Source: Rhodopseudomonas boonkerdii (GTDB lineage Bacteria; Pseudomonadota; Alphaproteobacteria; Rhizobiales; Xanthobacteraceae). From it: a stretch of DNA of 64,000 nucleotides. The stretch is from the NCBI RefSeq assembly GCF_021184025.1, contig NZ_CP036537.1, positions 682,001 to 746,000 on the forward strand, in the 5' to 3' direction. Positions within the stretch are counted from its first letter, which is position 1; each line of letters starts with the position of its first letter. Positions 1 through 8,656 of this stretch are shown one piece after another. The notes beneath the pieces were generated by a model, which was not told where the DNA came from, did not search any database, and saw only the letters and a program-made list of their open reading frames with translations. The position numbers and the translations under genes were made by a program.

Positions 1-593
1 AACGGCGAGTAGGTGGCTCGGCGGTCCGGGCCGAGGGTCGGCAGGATGATGCCCATCACCTTGTCGTAGACTTCCAGCATCTTCAGCAGCGTGGCGTCGA
101 AGCGGCCGGATGCGTAATAGTCGGTGCTTGAGGCGAATTCGTAGTCGAAGCCGAAATGGTCGAGGAAGGCGCGCAGACGCGCGTTGTTGGCCGCACCGAA
201 GGACGGATATTCGTTCGAGAACGGATCCGGCACCCGGGTCAATGGCTTGCCGAGATGGGCGGCCAGCATGTCCTTGTTAGGCACATTGTCCGGCACCTTG
301 CGAAAACCGTCCATGTCGTCCGAGAAGGCAAGCAGGCGGGTCTTGATCTTGTCTTCAGTCAGTACGCGGAAGGCATGGCGCACCATGGTGGTGCGGGCGA
401 CCTCGCCAAAGGTGCCGATGTGCGGCAGGCCCGAGGGACCGTAACCGGTTTCGAACAGCACTTCATCTTTGGGATTTTTCTTCAGCCGTGCCACCAGCGC
501 CTTCGCCTGCTCGAACGGCCAGGCGTTGGAATTCTCGGCGAGCGCGCGCAGCTCGCTCGGGCTCATGGTGGTCTCAGCAGTCGACATGGTCAT
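1..593 (-). CDS. lysK: Lysyl-tRNA synthetase, class I (partial, N-terminal part)
   Basis: This is the first ~197 residues of a class I lysyl-tRNA synthetase, which charges tRNA-Lys in the cytoplasm; the rest lies beyond the left edge. The class I nucleotide-binding signature is seen as PHIGTFGE at about residue 54, preceded by GYGPSGL, and the following region ([25 protein letters not shown]) is typical of the archaeal/alphaproteobacterial class I enzyme rather than the common class II LysS. The start ATG at 593 is followed two codons later by a second in-frame ATG at 587, so the exact start is uncertain by two residues. It lies 66 bp downstream of a co-directional binding-protein gene. The KMSKS motif would be outside the window. 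Confidence 0.9.
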   Translation of the reverse strand, partial: MTMSTAETTMSPSELRALAENSNAWPFEQAKALVARLKKNPKDEVLFETGYGPSGLPHIGTFGEVARTTMVRHAFRVLTEDKIKTRLLAFSDDMDGFRKVPDNVPNKDMLAAHLGKPLTRVPDPFSNEYPSFGAANNARLRAFLDHFGFDYEFASSTDYYASGRFDATLLKMLEVYDKVMGIILPTLGPDRRATYSP

Positions 594-659
594 TTGGCCT
601 CCGAGCCGCGGAACCTAGCGGCTCCGCACGAAAATGCCAAACCGCCGGGACGTGAAAAA

Positions 660-1610
660 TCAGAATGGGCTGACCGAGAAATATTTCAGCCACAGATCGG
701 TGTAGCGGCCTTTCTCCCAGGTGCGGAACAGCGCCCAGTTCAAGGCCTGGCGCAAGGTGTCGTTGCCCTTGCGCACGGCGATGCCGATACCTTCGCCGAA
801 GAAGCGGCTCTCGATGAAGGGGCCGCCGCTAAAGGCGCAGCAATCGCCGGAATCGGTGCCGTTGATCCACAGAGCCAGAGAGATGGCGTCGCCGAAGATG
901 ACATCGACCTCGCTCTTCCGGAGCGCCTGCCGCAGGGCGTCGTCGCTCTGGAACGTGACCAGCGTCGCGTCGGTGAACATCGCCTTGAGAAAGGCTTCGT
1001 GCGCAGTGCCGGCGATGACGCCGATCTTCTTGCCTTCGAGATATTCCGGCCGCATTTCCTTCAGCGTTGCGTCTTTGCGCGCCACAAAGCGGCCGGGGGC
1101 GCGGTAATACGGGTCGGTGAAATCGACGCGGGCGCGGATCGCCGGCGTCACCGCCATCGATGCGATGATGGCGTCACCGCGATTGCTTGCAATGGCATCC
1201 AGCAGCGTCTCGAAGCGGCGCATCTGGATGGTGCAGGTGACCTTGATCTCCTCGCAGAGCGCGCGCGCGAGATCGACATTGAAGCCGGCCGGATTGCCAT
1301 CGGGACCGGTATAGTTGAACGGCGGATAGTCAGTCTCGGTGAGGAAGCGGATCACCGTGAGGCGCGCCAGGTCCGGGCGCTCCGGCCGACGCCGCGGATC
1401 CCAGAAGCCTGGAACGGCCTGCGCACCGGGCTGGTTGCCGGATTGCAGTGACAGATTCGGCGCCAGCGGTGGCACGGGTGGCTGGGACTGGGCCAAGGCC
1501 CGCTGCACCGTCCATGGCTGTAACGCGCCCACGAGGCACAGCACCCACAAGATCGAGCGCTTGGCTCGATGCGGTATTTGGTTGCCGAGATTATCTATCT
1601 GTGGTTGCAT
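660..1610 (-). CDS. ABC-type amino-acid-like substrate-binding protein (periplasmic)
   Basis: A 316-residue exported solute-binding protein of the bacterial extracellular family 3 type, the periplasmic receptor of polar amino acid ABC importers. An N-terminal hydrophobic segment (about residues 18-40, ending in RALAQ) looks like a signal peptide. A low-complexity Pro/Gln linker follows, then the typical fold start FLTETDYPPFNYTGPDGNPA and the family pattern GFNVDLARALCEEIKV, and later RVDFTDPYYRAPGRFVARK. No permease or ATPase gene is adjacent, so it either serves a transporter encoded elsewhere or acts as an orphan sensor. It is divergent from the glycosyltransferase gene and precedes lysK. 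The ligand cannot be read from sequence. Confidence 0.82.
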   Translation of the reverse strand: MQPQIDNLGNQIPHRAKRSILWVLCLVGALQPWTVQRALAQSQPPVPPLAPNLSLQSGNQPGAQAVPGFWDPRRRPERPDLARLTVIRFLTETDYPPFNYTGPDGNPAGFNVDLARALCEEIKVTCTIQMRRFETLLDAIASNRGDAIIASMAVTPAIRARVDFTDPYYRAPGRFVARKDATLKEMRPEYLEGKKIGVIAGTAHEAFLKAMFTDATLVTFQSDDALRQALRKSEVDVIFGDAISLALWINGTDSGDCCAFSGGPFIESRFFGEGIGIAVRKGNDTLRQALNWALFRTWEKGRYTDLWLKYFSVSPF

Positions 1611-1700
1611 GTAGGCGTGTCCGGACGCGGGTCTTATAGACCATCCCGCCGGAGACGCGAGGGGGCGTTTCTAACCTGGTTAGTAGCGTGGGGGCGTAGC

Positions 1701-3680
1701 ATGGCCCTGTTGGACCGTGGCGGACATCCGGAGCCGTTTGTCAGTGCATATGTTTTGGGTCCCGAGCGCCGGCGTCGGCTGCTGGAGTACGATCCTCGTC
1801 GTCCCGAACCGAGCTCGCCGATTGCGGTGGAACTCGAATGCCTGCGCGGCATCATCCCGGCGTTGACGTTGCAGGCGGCCACCAATCGTAGCCGCAGGAT
1901 CGGGATGGGAGCCGACCGGGTCCTGATCGAGTGGGGCATTATCGACGAGACCGCCTATCTCAGGCGATTGGCTATGCAGCTGGGCATCCGCCTGATCGCG
2001 CCGCAAGAGGACGATTGGAGCCGTTGTCTGTCATCGCCTTCGCGGTATGCCCAGGCGGCGACACTCGGCATCTTTCGAATTCAGCGCGACAACGGTGTGC
2101 GGTTCGTTGTCGCATCGCGTTGCCTGTCAGCGCGCATGCTGAGCGAGCTTGCAACGGCGCGGCCTGAACTGGTCGCTCAATTCGAACTCGCGACCACGGA
2201 TGACTTCAATCGCTTCCTCACGGAGCGTGCAGGCGACGCGCTCGCGCGGCAGGCTGCAGAGAACCTCTCGCAATGCTGGCCCGAACTGTCTGCTGCATCG
2301 CGCGCGGAAACATGGTGGCAGCAATTTCGACGCTCGGCGATCATTCTTGGCATTGCCGGCGCCGTCTCCATCCCTTCGTTATTCGGCGAGGTCATCTGGA
2401 CCGCTGTCCTGACGACCGCTTTCCTTGCTTTCGCGGGCTTTCGCTTTCTCGGTGGTTTCGTGCCGCGTTCACCGGAGCCGAAGCGCCGGTATCAGCCGGA
2501 TGCGGAGCTGCCGATTTATACGGTAATGATCGCACTCTACCGCGAAGCCACCTCGGTGGCGCCACTGCTGCAGGCGATCGACGATCTCGATTATCCTCGC
2601 GAAAAGCTCGATGTCATTCTCGTCACCGAGGCGGATGACGACATGACCCGGCAGGCGATTGCGCGGCTGCAGCCGATGCCGCATGTGCAGGTGCTCACCG
2701 TCCCGGCCATCGGTCCGCAAACCAAGCCGAAGGCATTGAACTACGCGCTGCCGTTCGCGCGCGGCAGTTATGTCGCGGTGTTCGATGCGGAGGACCGGCC
2801 CGAGCCGGGGCAGCTGCGCGCCGCGCTGGATGCGTTCGACCATCACGGCCAGCGCATCGCCTGCGTGCAGGCGAGCCTGTGCATCGACAATGCATCGGAA
2901 AGCCTGCTGTCGCGCATGTTTGCGGCGGAATATGCCGGGCAATTCGATGTTTTGCTGCCCGGCCTCTCGGCGCTACATCTGCCGCTGCCGCTCGGCGGGT
3001 CGTCGAACCATTTTCGCACCCATGTCCTGCGCGACGTCGGCGGCTGGGATGCTTATAACGTCACCGAGGATGCCGATCTTGGTATCCGCCTGGCGCGATT
3101 TGGATATCGCTGCACCACCTTCTCCTCGACGACCTATGAAGAAGCGCCGGTGCGTTTCAGTGCGTGGCTGCGGCAGCGGTCGCGCTGGATGAAGGGGTGG
3201 ATGCAAACGAGCGGCGTGCATCTGCGCAGGCCGTGGCGCCTGAGGCGCGATGTGGGGACGGCGAAGTCGCTCGGCGTCGTGCTTATTGCCGGTGGCAATG
3301 TACTGACGGCACTTGCTTACCCGTTGCTGCTCGTCGAGATCGCGCTGTTCATGGTACAAGCCGGCGTGATGGGGAGCGCGGCCGACCTTCGGCAGGATAT
3401 GCTGATGCCGCTACATCTTGCAGCGATCTCCGCAGGCTATCTCTCGACCATTGTCATCGGCCTGATGGGTCTCGCCCGACGCGGGCAGATGCGGCACGCC
3501 TGGATTCTGCTGCTGGCGCCCCTCTATTGGGGCGTGCTGTCGATTGCGGCGTGGCGCGCGCTATGGCAGCTGCTGCGCGAGCCGCATCGGTGGGAAAAGA
3601 CGCAACATGCGGTGTCGCGCCGAAGCAAGGCCATGCGGACGGAATTGGGCAGGAATAATAATCGACGCTCTCACAGGTAG
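1701..3680 (+). CDS. Membrane glycosyltransferase family 2 with MshEN/GspE-N-like N-terminal domain
   Basis: A 659-residue membrane glycosyltransferase of the processive GT2 type. Residues ~1-190 resemble the small N-terminal domain found on type II secretion/type IV pilus ATPases (pattern MGADRVLIEWGIIDETAYL then AMQLGIRLI). A pair of hydrophobic segments follows at ~215-255, then the GT2 catalytic domain: TEADD at ~307, DAEDRPEPGQL (DxD) at ~361, GGSSNHF at ~434, TEDADLGIRL at ~453 and the QRSRWMKGW acceptor motif at ~491. Further membrane spans occupy the C-terminus. The ATG at 1701 with GGGGG upstream is chosen; an in-frame ATG at 1569 would add 44 basic residues and overlap the divergent gene. 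The product is probably an exported polysaccharide or glycan of unknown structure. The 3' end overlaps the convergent SCO gene by 10 bp. Confidence 0.8.
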   Translation: MALLDRGGHPEPFVSAYVLGPERRRRLLEYDPRRPEPSSPIAVELECLRGIIPALTLQAATNRSRRIGMGADRVLIEWGIIDETAYLRRLAMQLGIRLIAPQEDDWSRCLSSPSRYAQAATLGIFRIQRDNGVRFVVASRCLSARMLSELATARPELVAQFELATTDDFNRFLTERAGDALARQAAENLSQCWPELSAASRAETWWQQFRRSAIILGIAGAVSIPSLFGEVIWTAVLTTAFLAFAGFRFLGGFVPRSPEPKRRYQPDAELPIYTVMIALYREATSVAPLLQAIDDLDYPREKLDVILVTEADDDMTRQAIARLQPMPHVQVLTVPAIGPQTKPKALNYALPFARGSYVAVFDAEDRPEPGQLRAALDAFDHHGQRIACVQASLCIDNASESLLSRMFAAEYAGQFDVLLPGLSALHLPLPLGGSSNHFRTHVLRDVGGWDAYNVTEDADLGIRLARFGYRCTTFSSTTYEEAPVRFSAWLRQRSRWMKGWMQTSGVHLRRPWRLRRDVGTAKSLGVVLIAGGNVLTALAYPLLLVEIALFMVQAGVMGSAADLRQDMLMPLHLAAISAGYLSTIVIGLMGLARRGQMRHAWILLLAPLYWGVLSIAAWRALWQLLREPHRWEKTQHAVSRRSKAMRTELGRNNNRRSHR

Positions 3681-4261
3681 CGTTTCAGATCCGTCGCCGC
3701 TTCTTCTGGTGTGCGCTTGAGATTGAAGGGGGCGACGAAATTGCCGTCCTTGTCCATCAGATAGATCAACGCAGTGTGATCCATGGTGTAATCGCCGTCC
3801 TTGGTCGGGATCTTCTTGGCATAAACGCGGTAGCCGGCGATCATTTTCGCCACTTCCTCGGGCGTGCCGGTAAGCCCCTTCAGATGCGGATCGAAGCTGG
3901 ATAGATAGTCCTTCATGATCGGCGCGGTGTCGCGCTCTGGATCGACAGAGACGAAATAGGTGTTGAGCTTGTCTGCATCCTTTCCAAGGGCGCGCAGCAC
4001 TTCGGACATCTCGAACAGGGACGTCGGACAGATATCCGGGCAATGGGTGAAGCCGAAGAAGATCAGCGATGGCTTGCCCTTCAGATTTTGCTCGGTTACC
4101 CGCGCGCCGGATTGATCGGTGAGCTGGAACGGTCCGCCGATGGCCGCCGGAGCGGTCACGCCGCGGAATCCGCCGGACAGCCACAGCACCAGCAGCAGAC
4201 CTGCGGCGAGGCTGCCGGCGAAAGCCGCGATGATGACCAGCGGGCGGGTGGAGCTATTCAT
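3671..4261 (-). CDS. SCO1/SenC family copper chaperone for cytochrome oxidase
   Basis: A 196-residue membrane-anchored thioredoxin-fold protein that delivers copper to, or reduces, the CuA site of cytochrome c oxidase. One N-terminal membrane anchor (about residues 7-30) is followed by the SCO copper motif CPDICPTS at ~73 in the context FFGFTHCPDICP. The distal histidine is in DHTALIYL at ~159, so all three copper ligands are present. The SVDPERDT stretch is also diagnostic. The start at 4261 is preferred to a frame opening upstream at 4345, which would run through the preceding small gene. It is 17 bp downstream of that small membrane-protein gene, suggesting co-transcription. The aa3 oxidase operon it could serve is ~43 kb away in this window. 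Confidence 0.9.
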   Translation of the reverse strand: MNSSTRPLVIIAAFAGSLAAGLLLVLWLSGGFRGVTAPAAIGGPFQLTDQSGARVTEQNLKGKPSLIFFGFTHCPDICPTSLFEMSEVLRALGKDADKLNTYFVSVDPERDTAPIMKDYLSSFDPHLKGLTGTPEEVAKMIAGYRVYAKKIPTKDGDYTMDHTALIYLMDKDGNFVAPFNLKRTPEEAATDLKRYL

Positions 4262-4278
4262 TGGATTGTTCCCAGAAA

Positions 4279-4458
4279 TCACATGCAGGCGGCGATGCCC
4301 GTCTTCACCATCTCGAAAAAGACGGCGGTGCCGTACCATGCCCATAAACCGATGGCGCCGACCACGAGCAGGCCGACGAAGCTCGCCGCCGCACCGACAA
4401 TCAGCGTCGTTGCGCGCGAGGACGATGCCATGTGGTCAGGGGTATGTGCCGGCTGCAT
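4279..4458 (-). CDS. Small single-span membrane protein upstream of SCO
   Basis: A 59-residue protein with one clear transmembrane helix (about residues 18-46, VGAAASFVGLLVVGAIGLWAWYG) and a short tail. The ATG at 4458 has GAGG about seven bases upstream; a TTG four codons earlier is less likely. Its short gap to the SCO gene on the same strand points to a shared transcript. By analogy with small oxidase-assembly proteins it might assist copper insertion, but no known motif is present and this is only inference from position. Confidence 0.5.
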   Translation of the reverse strand: MQPAHTPDHMASSSRATTLIVGAAASFVGLLVVGAIGLWAWYGTAVFFEMVKTGIAACM

Positions 4459-4583
4459 GGATGACCTCAATCCGCAGGCACCCGCGCAATGGGGCTGCAG
4501 TCAGGTTCCAGATAGGCCGAGTTGCGGGCGCGGGCAAGCGTCGGCGGGGTCGCAGAGATCAAGTGATGGGGAGCGAGCGCACC

Positions 4584-5039
4584 TCACCGCGCCGAGGCGC
4601 GGGCATCCATGTAACAGGGCTTGTACATGCCGGCGAGCTGATGGCCGCGAAGAAAAATCATCTGCGGCTTGAGGCCACCGCGCTTGGCGATCCAGCGGCG
4701 GATATTCGACGGATACATGGAATACAGCATCCGCGTCGCTTCGCGGTTGGTAACGGCGCGGCCATTATCGCCCATGTCCCAGGCTGCATGGAAGCCGAGA
4801 GTGGCATTCGGGGTCACGCAGATGCGGTCATGCGGAACGGCACCGAGCACGATGGTGCAGGCCGAGGCGCACAAACCGTCGATGACCACGGTTTCACCAG
4901 AGGAACGCAGGCCCTGATATCTGTCGACATAGGTTCCGATGCGACCGCCGCGATCATCGGCGATACGCACCACAGCATGGCTCGTGCCGATACCTGCAGC
5001 CAACAGAACAGCCGCCAGCAAACCTGTCACGAACTTCAT
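4584..5039 (-). CDS. Exported ClpP/crotonase-fold-like protein of unknown function
   Basis: A 151-residue protein with a clean signal peptide (residues 1-22, MKFVTGLLAAVLLAAGIGTSHA). The mature part contains RIGTYVDRYQGLRSSGETVVIDGLCASACTIVLGAVP, split here only for description: the GLCASACT segment is the motif of periplasmic ClpP-like proteins (COG3904-type), with a serine between two cysteines. A later GFHAAWD stretch may carry the partner histidine. It could be a small serine protease-like enzyme or a non-catalytic relative. The gene is monocistronic, divergent from the flavin dehydrogenase, and followed by the SCO pair on the same strand after 125 bp. Function is not known to me. Confidence 0.6.
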   Translation of the reverse strand: MKFVTGLLAAVLLAAGIGTSHAVVRIADDRGGRIGTYVDRYQGLRSSGETVVIDGLCASACTIVLGAVPHDRICVTPNATLGFHAAWDMGDNGRAVTNREATRMLYSMYPSNIRRWIAKRGGLKPQMIFLRGHQLAGMYKPCYMDARASAR

Positions 5040-5285
5040 GCTCTGCCCCGAAAACTGTGATGCCGAATCCGTTCGCCCTGATGATGCAGGACCATGTCAG
5101 CGTGTTGGCGAAACGGTTTTTTGTCTAGCAAGACCTCGCGGCGGCAGGACGATTCGAAGCGAGTGTTGCGCGCCGGATGCAGTGTTCGCCGCTCTGGAAC
5201 AAACGAATGTGAATTCCGCAATTTTCGTTGACCAAAGTTCCGGCGCCCCATTCAATCTCTCTTAACGAAACGACGGGAGGGGACG

Positions 5286-6941
5286 ATGGCTGTCGACGCG
5301 GATGTCATCGTGGTGGGCGCTGGCCTAGCCGGGCTCGTGGCTGCAACAGAAGTTGCCGATGCCGGCAAGCGCGTGATCGTGCTCGATCAGGAAGGTGAAC
5401 AGAACCTCGGCGGCCAGGCGTTCTGGTCGTTCGGCGGTTTGTTCTTTATCGATTCGCCGGAACAGCGCCGGCTCGGCATCAAGGACAGCTTCGATCTCGC
5501 GCATCAGGACTGGATGGGCTCGGCCGGGTTCGACCGCGAGGAGGATCATTGGCCGCGCCGCTGGGCGGAAGCGTATCTTGCTTTTGCCGCCGGCGAGAAA
5601 CGCGCGTGGCTGCGCGCGATGGGGCATCGCGTGTTTCCGATCGTCGGCTGGGCGGAACGCGGCGGCTATGACGCCATGGGCCATGGCAATTCGGTGCCAC
5701 GCTTTCACATCACTTGGGGCACGGGGCCCGGCATTGTCGAGCCGTTCGAACGTCGCGCCCGCGAGGCTGTTGCGAAGGGATTGCTCAGCTTCAGGTTCCG
5801 GCATCGCGTCGATGCGCTCAGCATGACCGATGGAACGGTCGATGGCGTCAGCGGCGTCGTGCTCGGGCCGGCGAACAACGAGCGCGGCGAGAGCTCGTCG
5901 CGCAATATCGTCGGCGAGTTCTCGCTGCGCGCGCAGGCGGTGATCGTCGCCTCCGGTGGCATCGGCGGCAATCACGATCTGGTGCGGCAAAACTGGCCGC
6001 AGCGTCTGGGCGCACCGCCGCAGCGCATGATCTCCGGCGTGCCTGCCCATGTGGACGGGCGCATGATCGGGATTACGGAAGCCGCTGGCGCGCGGCTGAT
6101 CAATCGTGACCGTATGTGGCACTATGTGGAGGGCATCGAGAACTGGAGCCCTATCTGGCCGAAGCACGGCATCCGGATTCTGCCAGGGCCGTCGTCCATG
6201 TGGTTCGACGCAACGGGCGAGCGGTTGCCGGCACCGCTGTTTCCGGGCTCGGATACGCTCGGGCAACTGCAATACATCCAATCCACCGGTTACGATTATT
6301 CCTGGTTCATCCTGACGCAGGCGATCATCAAGAAGGAATTCGCGCTGTCAGGCTCCGAACAGAATCCTGACCTCACCGGCAAGAGCTGGCTGCAGACCGC
6401 GCGCCGCGCGACGAATAAGGGAGCGCCGGCTCCGGTGGAGGCCTTCAAGGAACACGGCGCCGATTTCATCGTGCGCGATAATCTCGGCGATCTCATCAAG
6501 GCGATGAACGAGCTCGCCGGCAGCGATCTGCTCAAGCTCGATCGCATCAAGGAGCAGATCGAGGCGCGCGACCGTACGCTGGCCAATCCCTATGTGAAGG
6601 ACGCGCAGGTGATGAACCTGCACAATGCGCGCAAATACATCGGCGACAGGTTGATCCGCACCGCCAGGCCGCATCGCATTCTCGATCCTTCGATGGGTCC
6701 GTTGATCGCCGTGCGATTGAATATCCTGACGCGCAAGACGCTGGGCGGGTTCGAGACCGATCTCGATGCGCGCGTGTTCGGCGCAGGCCAGCGGATCATT
6801 CCTGGTCTCTATGCTGTCGGCGAAGCGGCCGGCTTCGGTGGGGGCGGCATGCATGGCTACCGCTCGCTGGAAGGGACGTTTCTTGGCGGCTGCCTGTTTT
6901 CGGGCAGAACGGCGGGAAGAGCGGCGGCGAAGGCGGTGTAG
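5286..6941 (+). CDS. FAD-binding dehydrogenase (FAD_binding_2 / KstD-like family)
   Basis: A 551-residue flavoprotein of the fumarate reductase/3-ketosteroid dehydrogenase superfamily. The N-terminal dinucleotide-binding fold is VVGAGLAGLVAATEVADAGKRV (cut: GAGLAG at ~11), with the acidic end LDQE. Next come GGQAFWSFGGLFF, and near the C-terminus the second FAD-contact region PGLYAVGEAAGFGGGGMHG. It matches the group usually annotated simply as FAD-binding dehydrogenase (COG3573). The substrate is unknown; family members act on steroids or other unsaturated carbonyls. A strong ribosome-binding site (GGGAGGGG) sits just before the ATG. It is flanked by a 246-bp divergent promoter region and the convergent copper island terminator. 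Confidence 0.82.
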   Translation: MAVDADVIVVGAGLAGLVAATEVADAGKRVIVLDQEGEQNLGGQAFWSFGGLFFIDSPEQRRLGIKDSFDLAHQDWMGSAGFDREEDHWPRRWAEAYLAFAAGEKRAWLRAMGHRVFPIVGWAERGGYDAMGHGNSVPRFHITWGTGPGIVEPFERRAREAVAKGLLSFRFRHRVDALSMTDGTVDGVSGVVLGPANNERGESSSRNIVGEFSLRAQAVIVASGGIGGNHDLVRQNWPQRLGAPPQRMISGVPAHVDGRMIGITEAAGARLINRDRMWHYVEGIENWSPIWPKHGIRILPGPSSMWFDATGERLPAPLFPGSDTLGQLQYIQSTGYDYSWFILTQAIIKKEFALSGSEQNPDLTGKSWLQTARRATNKGAPAPVEAFKEHGADFIVRDNLGDLIKAMNELAGSDLLKLDRIKEQIEARDRTLANPYVKDAQVMNLHNARKYIGDRLIRTARPHRILDPSMGPLIAVRLNILTRKTLGGFETDLDARVFGAGQRIIPGLYAVGEAAGFGGGGMHGYRSLEGTFLGGCLFSGRTAGRAAAKAV

Positions 6942-6968
6942 CTGCAATGTCTGCGCACCGATATCGGC

Positions 6969-6999
6969 AAAAAGCCGTCCGGGCATGACGCCGGACGGC
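6969..6999 (-). terminator. Rho-independent terminator of the copper island
   Basis: The inverted repeat GCCGTCCGG / CCGGACGGC (9 bp, 8-base loop) is followed on the minus strand by TTTTT. It lies about 100 bp past the stop of the last minus-strand copper gene, so it is the probable end of that transcript. On the plus strand no T-run follows, so it is not the flavin dehydrogenase terminator in the usual sense. Confidence 0.7.
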
Positions 7000-7096
7000 C
7001 CTTCGATGCGACTGCCGGTCCCCAAAGTCGTCCGGTTCCGTCCCACATTCAAAGGCTGAACCCGGATGGTTAAGAGTGGGTTAATCGCCGGCGACG

Positions 7097-7573
7097 TCAG
7101 CCGACGCTTTTCGTGCCCACGAACCGCATGAAGGGGCTCTGCCCGCTGGCCGCAAAGAGGATCACGTCATAGGCCACCGGGTTGCCGCCCTCCATGCCGG
7201 GAGAGCCCGCAGGCATGCCGGGCACCGCTAGCCCCAGCGCCGTTGGACGTGTTTCCAGAAGTCGACGTATCGCGTCGGCGGGCACATGCCCTTCAATCGC
7301 GTATCCGGAAACTTCCGCCGTGTGGCAGGACCACAGCGTGGGCGGGACCCGAAGCCGCATACGGATCGTCGAGAGATCCGACGTCTCATCGACGGTCACG
7401 GCGAAGCCGGCGCTTCGGAGGTGATCCACCCATCCCCCGCAACAGCCACAGTCCGGATCTTTGTGAACGTGCACGGTCGGGGCCTCGGCACGGAGCGACC
7501 GCGACGGTAGCACGAGGCCGGCTGCGAGCAGGGCCAATATGCTCCGGCGTGTCGGAAGATCGGTCTTGAGCAT
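7097..7573 (-). CDS. DUF411 family periplasmic metal-binding protein
   Basis: A 158-residue exported protein of the DUF411 family, commonly found in copper-resistance clusters. The N-terminus has a twin-arginine-like signal (RRSILALLAAGLVLPS). The mature protein begins with VHVHKDPDCGCCGGW, the conserved Cys-rich site at about residues 35-50, and later has CHTAEVSGYAIEGHVPAD and VPGMPAGSPGME, which are typical of the family. The ATG at 7573 is chosen because AGGAG lies six bases upstream; a frame opening at 7615 lacks this. It is the last gene of the copper island, 159 bp after copD. Metal specificity has not been established from sequence; copper is inferred from context. Confidence 0.85.
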   Translation of the reverse strand: MLKTDLPTRRSILALLAAGLVLPSRSLRAEAPTVHVHKDPDCGCCGGWVDHLRSAGFAVTVDETSDLSTIRMRLRVPPTLWSCHTAEVSGYAIEGHVPADAIRRLLETRPTALGLAVPGMPAGSPGMEGGNPVAYDVILFAASGQSPFMRFVGTKSVG

Positions 7574-7732
7574 GGAAAACTCCTGTTGCTGAATGCGCCG
7601 ATGAAGGAACAGCACGCCGGCGCTCTATAACGGATCAGGCCGCTATCGGTACGACTTGATCATGGCAAGTTCGTCGCCGCGTCGTCGTCTGAATTTGTCA
7701 TCGAAGCCTCCTCGGGTTTGCTAGGTTATCTC

Positions 7733-8656
7733 TCATTGTCCGATCGCCGGACGGATCGTTCCGATGACGCTTACGCAGAGCAGGACGAGCAGGCCGAGGC
7801 CCTGCTCGCTCAGCACATGGATACGCAACTGTTTCTTCCAGGCGTCCGTGCCGCTGTGTCCGGCGGCCTCCAGCGCCGGCATTAGCCAAAGGCGGTTGGC
7901 CGCCGCGAGAGCAAGCATTCCCGCGAAGCAGACCAACTTAACCATCAATATCCATCCGTAGGTGGAAACGAACAGGCTGGACACCGATCCGACCAGGAAC
8001 CAGCTATTGACCAGACCGGTGCCGATGAGCGTCGCCACGGCCGCATAGCCCATTCCCGAGAAACGCGTCAGCACACTCTCGACATCGATGGTGGCGGCGT
8101 CCATGCGCGTTGCGCGGTCGCGGAGCAGAATAATCCCGAGCGGGAGCAGCCCGCCGAGCCATGCTCCGGCGGCGAGCAGATGCGCGGCGTCGGCGGTGAC
8201 ATGCAACGCGCCCTCCCAACCATCTTTCATTTGCGCATGGCCGGCGCCGGCGAGGGAGGCGAGCAGTCCGGCGCCGAGGACGGCGATAGGCAGATCGCGT
8301 CCCACTGAGGATCGCGACGGCAATACGACCATGATGGCGACAAGCCCCGCCGCGACGGCCATGCGGATCATCCACACCACGCCGAAGCCGGTGTGGTGGA
8401 CGACGGTCCCGACGACCTCGGGATCGATCACATCCGCAATCCCGCCGCTCATCCGGGCCACCGAAAAGGCGAACCATCCGAGGCAGCTGATCAAAGCGAC
8501 GATCGCCGAGCAGAACAGGACTCGTCCGCGCCATCGGACCAGCCTGTCGGGCTCGGTAGCTGCATAGGCGTAGAGGGGGAAGAACGCCACGCCGGCAAGC
8601 GTCGTCGACGCCGCGTAGTGCAGGAAGCGGGACAGAACGAGGCCGAATTCGATCAT
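7733..8656 (-). CDS. copD: Copper resistance protein CopD, inner-membrane
   Basis: A 307-residue polytopic membrane protein of the CopD family, thought to move copper across the inner membrane in partnership with periplasmic CopC. About eight hydrophobic segments are visible. Family landmarks include RFLHYAASTTLAG at the N-terminus, HVTADAAHLLAAGAWLGGL in the middle and the ANRLWLMPAL region near the end, with several membrane histidines. Its ATG shares one base with the copC stop (TGATG), which indicates translational coupling. The pair copC-copD is the standard arrangement. A start 22 codons upstream in the same frame is rejected because it lies inside copC. Confidence 0.9.
   Translation of the reverse strand: MIEFGLVLSRFLHYAASTTLAGVAFFPLYAYAATEPDRLVRWRGRVLFCSAIVALISCLGWFAFSVARMSGGIADVIDPEVVGTVVHHTGFGVVWMIRMAVAAGLVAIMVVLPSRSSVGRDLPIAVLGAGLLASLAGAGHAQMKDGWEGALHVTADAAHLLAAGAWLGGLLPLGIILLRDRATRMDAATIDVESVLTRFSGMGYAAVATLIGTGLVNSWFLVGSVSSLFVSTYGWILMVKLVCFAGMLALAAANRLWLMPALEAAGHSGTDAWKKQLRIHVLSEQGLGLLVLLCVSVIGTIRPAIGQ

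Noticed and set aside
156..1451. A long open frame on the plus strand opposite lysK and the binding-protein gene
   Set aside because: It has no family features, an atypical composition, and lies opposite two well-supported minus-strand genes.
5036..5251. A 71-codon minus-strand frame in the gap before the flavin dehydrogenase
   Set aside because: There is no recognisable composition, signal or ribosome-binding site, and it overlaps the start of the neighbouring gene.
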